From contig NW_022145605.1 in the NCBI RefSeq assembly GCF_000002235.5, positions 32,983,774 to 33,047,773 on the forward strand: a stretch of DNA of 64,000 bases, read 5' to 3'. Each line of letters begins with the position of its first letter. The first letter of the stretch is position 1. Below the pieces are notes generated by a model that was given only the letters and a program-made list of their open reading frames with translations, was not told the DNA's origin and ran no database searches. Source of the DNA: Strongylocentrotus purpuratus. Lineage: Eukaryota; Echinodermata; Echinoidea; Camarodonta; Strongylocentrotidae. Positions 59,301-64,000 of the stretch are shown in pieces. The position numbers and the translations under genes are program-made.

Positions 59301-61688
59301 AAATTCATGGGGTATTGTACGCTTTTTGTCAAGCGTGCATACATTTCAGAATGACATGATCACGTAATCCTGCCCTGTTAGACATTCAAATTCATTTTGA
59401 GCATCCAATTTAACATTTTGTTCTTTGAAATTACTTCAATTTCTCTGACGATTCTTTTCTCTTTTAATAATCATCTTTTTTTTAAAGTGTGTCATGCAAA
59501 TGTGTCAATAACGTCGAGGTAGAAAAAATAGGCCTACTTTTCTTAAGAAATTATCTGTATTGTCTGAAATACTACACCTTTATACAATTTAACACCCAAC
59601 TCTTAATAATCTATTATTTAATAATTTTGTTATAACCAGTTTAACGTTTACCTTTATTGATATTTGGATATATTTTCATGCTGTGAAATTCGATTGTGTT
59701 TTTCTATTCATATGATATATTTTTGCCTTTTTTAACTGTTTTATCGATGTATTTCTTTTTTCTGATCTCGTTTTCAAGATAATGTAACTTATAATTATTT
59801 ACTAAAATTGTTTTAAAATTTAAGATGCAGCACTGTGCAATCACATACATATTTGATTTTTACTGAATTGTGAATGAATACAAATACAAAATACAAATTA
59901 TCCCTTTTTATGAAATAATCATCCCTTTTGCAATATAAAAACATATTTTGGATAGTTGAGTTTTGTTGCAGAGGGCGCTAGACAAAATAATTTTTTTTGT
60001 GAGAAAAACTGAATTTCAAATTGAAAGTACATACAATTTAAATGACAAAATCATCCTTGTTTCATCAAAATCGGTTTAGAGACGGCTGCAATATCCATAA
60101 ATATAGCAATTTCTAATATTTGTGGTGACCCACAAATAATCGATAAATTGAACTAGCCGTTGAAAAAAACTAAATAGTGCCATATACGTTTTATTCCAGC
60201 TAATGCCGATGTTGGCTTTTTCGAGTTGGTTATAATATGCACAACCTGCTAGCCCGTGTATTGTTATTATTAATCAATTAATTAACTAACGGAAACCATA
60301 TTTTTGTGGAGTGGAGCTAAATTGGTATAATCGTATTGGCTAAATTTCACACATTTTGGGGGTCTAAAATTACCTTCATTACATTTTTAGGTTCTAAAAG
60401 GGCACTACAAATGTCATAAATACGAATAAGAGCAATGACCATACACTTTGAAGGCATTTGCGGTTTGAAACAAGAAATCTACTATCCTTTTAATGGAACA
60501 CACTCTATGCCTATTTTATCTTATATTAATCTCGTCTTGCAGTTATTAGCTAACTTAATGTTCTCTATTCGTAGGTATTACACACCCACTTACCCACTGT
60601 ACTACAGAATTACGTACCAATACAGACCCCCTTCCCTTTTTCTTCCGGGTAGGTGAATTAGTGGGGTATGGTAATTTCATGGGTTGAGCGGGGGCATGCA
60701 CTAAAAAGGTGAAATATTAACATTTTGGAAAGATTAACCTTCAAAGTAATGGAACAAATCGTCCTTGTTTTCACGAAGTGACGGTAGTGAGAATAATCGT
60801 AACGCAAAGTGAATGCAATTTTTTTTCACTACCGTCACCTCGTGAAAACAGCGACGAAATATTCATAATTTAATTGTTAAAACATTTAGAATTTATAAAC
60901 TCGCTGGTGATGGATTTTTGTTTTGTTTTCGAACAATTGAAGCACACTGTACCTCTAACCTTTAAAAAATTTCAATTCTACATGTATTTATGAAATATTC
61001 AGACTTCTTCTTGTAATGTATCATGCCTCTTAATACCAGCATGTTTGGTCGATGCTATCAATGTCTGTCCTTTATAGCTATCCCATAATTTCGATCCACT
61101 TCAACAATTGGCGCTGATAGGTATTCCAATGAAGCTGTCTCAAAATTGTCTATCCACTTTCAGAGTATTATTATCGTAACATACATGTATATCTTCACAG
61201 ACAAAACTAATCTACGCCCCACTTCTCAAAATAAGTCCATCGGCCCTCAAACCTAACACAGCTGTCTCATAATTTTGATCTAAAATGAGGATTTTTTAAA
61301 GATAACAAGCGTTTTTACAAATATGCATTCTCAATGAAGTGAAATGAAATGAATTTGTTTTCCCATGCATTTTCAAAGAAGTGATTATATATTTTTTGTT
61401 CTCCACGCATTATCAATTGAAGTGAAACGAAATGAGAGATTTTTCTTTGGGGATAGTGAGGACTTATACCGGTATTTACATTTTAAAACGATCACGCTCA
61501 AGTATCCTTTGTTCATCGTTTATTTTGAAATAATTGCGTGATTTCTCTCTGCCTTTTTCTTTCATACAGGCAATGAGGTGGATCCATTTAATATAGTTTC
61601 TGCTCATCGTGACGGATATGCTGAAATTCGCAATAATTTCATCCATTTCTTAGTATTTTGGATGTTTTTTAAACACGTTTATTTGTAA
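32082..61688 (+). CDS. Adhesion G-protein-coupled receptor (LamG-GAIN-GPS-7TM)
   Basis: Surface receptor that signals through heterotrimeric G proteins; family receptors self-cleave at the GPS and are activated by a tethered peptide. Exons: 32082-32336, 33109-33149, 33840-33980, 34854-34901, 35293-35425, 36491-36604, 37541-37616, 39171-39282, 39712-39764, 40842-40962, 41873-41976, 42597-42699, 43318-43468, 50131-50197, 51080-51146, 52447-52532, 53355-53517, 56600-56677, 57770-57830, 58428-58491, 60575-60648, 61570-61688. Every junction is phase-consistent, giving about 742 codons. The first exon starts mid-codon, so the signal peptide and start of LamG are upstream. A LamG/pentraxin-like domain before GAIN resembles ADGRD1 or ADGRG4-type receptors, but the subgroup cannot be fixed by eye. 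Confidence 0.9.
33109..39282 (+). CDS. Receptor exons 2-8: GAIN domain
   Basis: Seven exons encode the helical and beta parts of the GAIN domain. They begin with a Cys-containing linker (ERTRNCPCEEATAM), then DLVEQIQDEEAVASTDLIQI with TEVLSSVVNST, a typical first helix. After further helices comes the beta part: SRVSIALLKGSTASFLPQTL, then NVTSHVLNLQTTGFDVTSLE with ENITFTIPHYP. Several N-x-S/T glycosylation sites are present. Exon 8 uses a weak GTTCGT donor to keep phase 0. Confidence 0.75.
33178..33839. other. Receptor intron with GAT repeat
   Basis: Contains an interrupted (GAT)n tract at about 33511-33600 and otherwise plain AT-rich sequence. Confidence 0.7.
34450..34720 (+). mobile_element. 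CR1-like LINE 3' remnant
   Basis: Reads NKLPAFDLN-like residues (compare WNxLP in the CR1 C-terminus). It ends GCGCTATACGAATCCAGTTATTATTATT, the same kind of tail as the LINE ending at 16276. Heavily 5'-truncated. Lies in a receptor intron. Confidence 0.6.
35050..35212 (-). mobile_element. tRNA-derived SINE, minus strand
   Basis: On the minus strand, GGAGGTGGCGTGGTATAGTG carries a pol III A box (TGGTATAGTGG, 35201-35191) and a B box (GGTTCGAGTCC, 35157-35147). A non-tRNA body with TTTGGCAAGACATTAATCC follows. The acceptor-stem ends do not pair, so this is a SINE head and not a functional tRNA gene. Confidence 0.75.
35540..35650. repeat. AAT-rich repeat
   Basis: AATAATAATGGTAATAATAAC units in the receptor intron. 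A similar ATA/GTA-rich stretch is at 35818-35990. Confidence 0.75.
38198..38973. mobile_element. Inverted-end element rich in TTTAAACAAC repeats
   Basis: TTACACAGTAAAA at the left and TTTTAACTGTGTAA at the right form inverted ends. The interior is dominated by diverged (TTTAAACAACnnn) units and CTCCTTTTTAAACAAC repeats at 38640-38950. A SINE is inserted in the middle. Confidence 0.55.
38450..38645 (+). mobile_element. tRNA-derived SINE with CR1-like tail
   Basis: A box TGGATGAGTGG (38472-38482) and B box GGTTCGAGTCC (38516-38526) sit at tRNA spacing. They are followed by a non-tRNA body and a GGGCTATATAAGAATCCAATATTATT tail like the local CR1 LINE ends. Confidence 0.75.
39712..40962 (+). CDS. 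Receptor exons 9-10: GPS autoproteolysis motif
   Basis: Exon 9 gives NASFVCSFYDPAL. Exon 10 gives KSFSNEGCIRVPSQSNDQ then STTCSCNHMTSFAILM. The four-Cys GPS pattern and the C-x-C-N-H-x-T cleavage site are intact, so self-cleavage before Thr is expected. Two usual tryptophans are replaced (FYD for FWD, KSFS for xxWS), and the residue before the cleaved bond is Met rather than Leu. Confidence 0.88.
40612..40760. repeat. (GAA)n microsatellite
   Basis: Long GAA/AAG run with interruptions, just before the acceptor of receptor exon 10. Ser- or Phe-rich frames here are artefacts. Confidence 0.9.
41873..53517 (+). CDS. Receptor exons 11-17: seven-transmembrane region
   Basis: TM1: YIGCGLSIIALIFSLIVLGV. 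TM2: RILINQCVAMLLAQSLFISL. TM3: VVAALLHFFFLAVISWMFVQ, then GVYIYSKTSLLHKG. TM4: LKYFIIVGWGVPCVIVGATA. The second extracellular loop has the conserved CWL (MCWLNRKNGGI). TM5: WIFVVPALIIALMN. TM6: LKAMIVILPILGVTWLTGVL. TM7: FAISNAFQGVLIFIMQIF. LLHFFFLA-SWM, VGWGxP, CWL, PILGVTW and NAFQGVLIF are class B2 hallmarks. The intron between exons 13 and 14 is 6.7 kb and packed with repeats. Confidence 0.9.
42268..42564. mobile_element. MITE with GGGGTGTTTCACAAAGAT ends
   Basis: GGGGGTGTTTCACAAAGAT at the left and ATCTTTGTGAAACACCCCC at the right are perfect inverted ends. Inner AATTATGGCAAGCC pairs imperfectly with GGCTTTCCATAATT. Its right end is about 33 bp before receptor exon 12. Confidence 0.75.
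43037..43170. repeat. One-ended relative of the TTAA element
   Basis: ATACTATGTCCCTTTTGCAG and GTCATGTATGTCCTGTCTGTG match arms of the element at 6203-6726, but the second terminus is missing. Confidence 0.5.
43548..44215 (+). pseudogene. Two decayed tandem copies of the receptor exon 13 region
   Basis: Units starting at about 43548 and 43883 (GTGCGTGCGTTCAA...) repeat with a period near 335 bp. Each contains a degraded copy of the end of exon 13 and its donor region. Copy 2 at about 43717-43800 reads YNYTKTSMLHRFIVS, against YIYSKTSLLHKGIIP in the live exon. Copy 3 is at about 44061-44140. The GGGTGAGTTCACACTCG donor context is altered to AGGCTCACATTCGCACTC in both. They lack the TM3-coding front half and usable donors. 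Confidence 0.7.
44324..44531. repeat. Solo copy of the 4.8 kb element's terminal repeat
   Basis: Begins TAGGCTAGGAATATTG and matches the first 200 or so bases of the long inverted repeat starting at 45175 (CAAACAAATTGCAATAAAAT ... CATATTGTTCAACTTGTATA). Confidence 0.8.
45175..49941. mobile_element. 4.8 kb DNA transposon with ~530 bp terminal inverted repeats
   Basis: The left arm (45175-45703) and right arm (49402-49941) are near-identical inverted copies starting TAGGCTAGGAAAGATATTAC. The arms contain repeated 'AATATGGCCGC' blocks. The interior holds a broken minus-strand gene. No target duplication is obvious. Located in the intron between receptor exons 13 and 14. Confidence 0.85.
46320..48975 (-). 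pseudogene. Broken transposase-like gene of the 4.8 kb element
   Basis: Pieces in several frames read in one direction. N-terminal part: ASVNDLPAVDAVYHKQCMVN. Then FLEEKDEEQTT...YSEVYMKKKIQGHFGERIV. Then DNVDHNIDTPDG followed by a stop. Then GYDTTSRIFGLGKGVALKK. Finally a Cys-rich end, CGCKKDWEAKKCTCRNNGLH, whose remaining cysteines (CSKACTDYRGTCCGN) are in the next frame. These motifs recall a large family of uncharacterised, transposon-like invertebrate proteins. The family name is not certain. At least one stop and several frameshifts: non-functional. Confidence 0.6.
51174..51615. mobile_element. Palindromic element with identical 198 bp arms
   Basis: The left arm (51174-51371, from CACTGTAAAAAAAGTTGGGC) and the right arm (51418-51615) are exact reverse complements by eye. 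They are separated by a 46 bp loop. TTCTTGATATCAAGAA palindromes fill the centre. It starts 28 bp after receptor exon 15 and is non-coding. Confidence 0.9.
53085..53285 (+). repeat. SINE-like fragment
   Basis: GGGGTGGCGCAGCGGTTCGAC resembles a tRNA-derived 5' head, and the 3' end has TTGAATAAACCATTATCTATCTAT. It lacks a clear B box at tRNA spacing, so it is a degraded or unusual copy. Confidence 0.35.
54200..54800. repeat. Tandem repeat, 135 bp unit
   Basis: GTGTCTT landmarks at 54216, 54349, 54484, 54619 and 54754 give a period of 133-135 bp. Each unit has AGGTGTCTTAAAACACCTAT (a small palindrome), GTTCCGCGGTGATGAT and TCTAAGCTGGG. About four to five copies, in a receptor intron. Confidence 0.85.
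55210..55375. repeat. CCAGTTG/CAACTGG-rich patch
   Basis: Irregular repeats of CAACTAGTTGG, CCAGTTGAAG and AACTGGATCA. Confidence 0.4.
56215..56515. repeat. Diverged inverted GACAA/CCCC minisatellite
   Basis: The left part has CCTGGACAATCGACCCC-type units. The right part has GGGGGTAATTGACCTGGGG. Relative of the array at 29735-30138. Ends near the exon 18 acceptor. Confidence 0.5.
56600..61688 (+). CDS. Receptor exons 18-22: cytoplasmic tail
   Basis: IRSALRLRKSRILPFNTSLV follows TM7 directly. It is followed by a Ser/Thr-rich stretch (SNHSSRGKDVTKSTINTTQT, then GVGLHSISGSGPSMVGEP), a Tyr/Pro-rich exon (YYTPTYPLYYRITYQYRPPS) and a last exon (NEVDPFNIVSAHRDGYAEIR, then NNFIHFLVF...) with TAA at 61686-61688. 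Exon 19 was read in phase 0, because only that frame keeps exon 20 open. The last two exons rest on phase and splice sites alone. They could be an alternative 3' end. Confidence 0.65.
58500..58770. repeat. (CATTT)n pentanucleotide repeat
   Basis: Dense CATTTCATTTCATTT with variants, starting directly after the donor of receptor exon 20. Confidence 0.85.
58862..60574. other. Receptor intron, nothing further seen
   Basis: AT-rich with a GA-rich patch at about 59035-59145. Short frames have no splice support. Confidence 0.45.
60752..60858. repeat. Hairpin repeat
   Basis: TGTTTTCACGAAGTGACGGT, then AGTGA, pairs with TCACTACCGTCACCTCGTGAAAACA across a short loop. Confidence 0.65.
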
Positions 61689-62990
61689 GGATGGTATACG
61701 CAGTATTACGCATATACCTGTAAGAATGGTCCTTTCCTTATTTTGATTTTATGATGGAGCACACATGAAACAAGTGCATAATGTTGTTATATTGTTATTT
61801 TAATTATAATTTATTTATTTAACATACTCGAATGTATACAGAAAATGTATGATAAAACAAAATAAGGATATTACATCTGAAAACAATATTATAAACATCG
61901 AAATAGTTCTAATAGCTTTTACATTTTAAACATTATTGAAGGTAGGTCTTTTTCTTTGTCAGGTGTAAAAATGAGGGTTGTACTGAAAAGCACGGTTGGT
62001 ATTGGTAAGCCCGTCTTAATCTTATTTGTATACAAGTACTTGAATACAAAGCTTTCGATTCAATTGCGATTATAAATATAACTTGATGATAAAATCGTAA
62101 TGTTGTCTTATTAGACAGTGCAAAAAGTTTATAACGAGAACGTAAGATTTTGCTTACGACAACCGCCTTGTGTATTCACAGTTTAATTGCTATTAATCAA
62201 AGGTATCGGAAGATTAGAAATACTATTGTATATTACATATATCATAAATATATTTAAGCACAGTATATTGATTATTATTCGATTCGTGGACTGCTATGAT
62301 TACCTTTATAGTGTATATTTACCATGATCGCAACTATTTGCGAAAAAGCAACCGAAGGACAATGTCAGTACCATAGTGTATGCCCTGTAGAAACCATGTT
62401 CAGACTATATATCATGGTGATTCATTCAATAATTCTTACATTCCAAAAGACGACGTACAAGGCCATTGATTTTTGCCTAAGGTTGATTAAAAAAGAAGAA
62501 GTTGTGTTCATGCTGTTACATTCATTATAGCCTCATGTGCACTTAAAATCTAATGATCACCTTAAGTTTTTTCTTGGCTGTATATACATGTTTTTCCTTC
62601 TTCTTACGTAATTTTTTATATACTTTTTATACTTTTATAATGTATATTGTTTTTCATCATCCTATAGGTGTTATGATAATATATATAAAACAAAATATAT
62701 TTGCGTCCCATCTTCAAAGCACAGTATGTATTCTCACAGCTCTACATGTACATAAAATAACTACTGAAAATGTATTTATATACACATTCGAAAAGCACAT
62801 ACAATGTTGCCTGTTAAGTTGGAATAACTTTTTCTTAACTCTGGTCATAAAATATGATTTATTCTTCAAAGATAAATGTTACATCTTCTCCGAACTTGAA
62901 TGATCGATCTCTGTGACTCTTTCTATTCATCAAGGTATCTTCTCCGATCTTGGGGGTTGATTGTTATACAAATAATACACAGCAGTGAAG
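61689..62990. other. Receptor 3' flank, no gene seen
   Basis: Very AT-rich. Short frames on both strands lack splice or family support. No canonical AATAAA is found close to the stop, so the transcript end is not located. Confidence 0.45.
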
Positions 62991-62995
62991 GCAAT

Positions 62996-63105
62996 AGTAG
63001 GAATTACACACGCAATGTACTTTGGAACAGTCAAACGCGCCCGAGGCGATAGCCGAGGGTTTTTGGACTGTTTCGAAGGTACCGAGTGTGTGTAATTTTA
63101 CTAAT
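62996..63105. repeat. Hairpin repeat with GCCCGAGGCGATAGCCGAGGG loop
   Basis: TAGGAATTACACACGCAATG..GGAACAGTCAAA pairs with TTTGGACTGTTTCGAAGG..GAGTGTGTGTAATTTTACTA. Confidence 0.6.
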
Positions 63106-63679
63106 GCCCGAACAAAATGATGTGTATTTATTGTTTTATATAAAGATGATGTTTTATTTGTTTTATAAAATGATGTTGTATAACACGATTTTACTAATGA
63201 CCGGTCGTTAGTAAATTTACGTGTTAGGCAAAATAAATACCTGGTCACGTGTACGCTCTCAACCAATCATTTGATTAGGACCCGCTTCATCATCTCATTA
63301 AACATTTTGCCACACATCTCTGTTTTCTGCCACCCTAGTACACTCTAGCAGTGTCATTCCATTCCGTGTCCTAATGTATCCTTCCCCAGTTAGTTATTTT
63401 ATTTTATTAATGAAGTTATGAGAAGATTTATAACTTTATCTGCTCATAATAAATGATATTCTCACAATCACTTCATGAAAAGAAGTCAAAAAGTTATTCC
63501 AACTTTATGCGCAACAGTCTGTATTCGACAATTGTAGTCATTAAGTTTCTTTGCATTGTTATTAAAGCAATTATAATCATATAAACAAATTTTAAACTTC
63601 TTTTTTCTAATTATACCAATACTTGTACATATTGTATATTTATGTTCATAGCATATTTTATTCTCAAATCACAGACATT

Positions 63680-63842
63680 AGGCCCGAATTCACAAAGGAG
63701 GTTTGTAGACAAACCTAGGTTTAGGTGCGTCATAATTATGACGCGTCTTGACGCGTTTCAGACCAAGGTTTGTCTGAACCTTGGTCTGAAATGCATCGAG
63801 ACGCGTCATATGACGCACATAAACTTTGTCGAATTCGGGCCT
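63680..63842. mobile_element. Small palindromic MITE
   Basis: Ends AGGCCCGAATTCACAAAG and TTTGTCGAATTCGGGCCT are flanked by ATT on both sides. The inside holds CAGACCAAGGTTTGTCTG and two GACGCGTC palindromes. Confidence 0.7.
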
Positions 63843-63846
63843 ATTA

Positions 63847-64000
63847 GAATGTATGTGATGCGATGACGAATCATTAAGAGTTGGAACTAGTCAAGAAATA
63901 AAGTCAAAAGGCAGATGGTTCTGGTCGTAGTGAAAAATGAAGAAGAAAACAGAAAAGAGAAAAAAAGAAGAAGAAGAAAAGAAGAACAAGAAGAACAATT
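63847..64000. other. Window end, AAG-rich
   Basis: AATAAA at 63897-63902 and an (AAG)n-rich stretch from about 63935 to the edge. No gene assigned. Confidence 0.5.

Noticed and set aside
62324..62903. Two frames of 68 and 116 codons after the receptor gene
   Set aside because: AT-rich sequence with a hydrophobic composition expected by chance. No splice sites, motif or codon pattern.

Overview
This is a 64 kb stretch of an animal nuclear genome. Coding sequence is scattered in short exons with GT/AG splice sites and long AT-rich introns. Reading the exons in phase gives one gene at each end, both on the + strand, and less certain minus-strand genes between them. Intron style, CR1-like retrotransposons with (ATT)n tails, tRNA-derived SINEs and many palindromic DNA elements suggest a marine invertebrate deuterostome, most likely an echinoderm such as a sea urchin. 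That assignment is inference; no sequence search was possible.

Region 1 (1-13.5 kb, + strand): the last 11 coding exons (about 566 codons) of a CFAP58/CCDC147-type coiled-coil protein of motile cilia and sperm flagella. The window opens inside one of its introns, so the N-terminal part is missing. Exon 9 lacks one base and would break the frame. Its introns carry a degraded minus-strand LINE, two short inverted-repeat elements, a 2.4 kb nested foldback element and a TAA-flanked MITE.

Region 2 (14-26 kb): a 5'-truncated CR1-superfamily LINE with an intact reverse-transcriptase frame, then two minus-strand genes I cannot name. The first is a complete two-exon gene for a 94-residue protein with a Cys-rich tail. 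The second is a multi-exon gene for an acidic, partly coiled-coil protein (18.7-25.9 kb).

Region 3 (25.9-32 kb): almost entirely transposable elements, including a CpG-rich TAA-flanked foldback with a second foldback nested in it. There is one minus-strand PAN/Apple-domain exon.

Region 4 (32-61.7 kb, + strand): an adhesion G-protein-coupled receptor of 22 phase-consistent exons (about 742 codons): LamG/pentraxin-like domain, GAIN domain, GPS autoproteolysis motif, seven membrane helices and a C-tail. One intron holds decayed tandem copies of an exon, followed by a 4.8 kb DNA transposon with terminal inverted repeats of about 530 bp and a broken transposase-like gene. Another intron holds a palindrome with two identical 198 bp arms. 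The last 2.3 kb (61.7-64 kb) shows no gene, only small hairpin repeats.

The genes show no sign of working together. CFAP58 is ciliary, the receptor is a surface protein, and the small genes are of unknown function. The most unusual content is the number and variety of inverted-repeat elements, several nested in one another or lying against splice sites.
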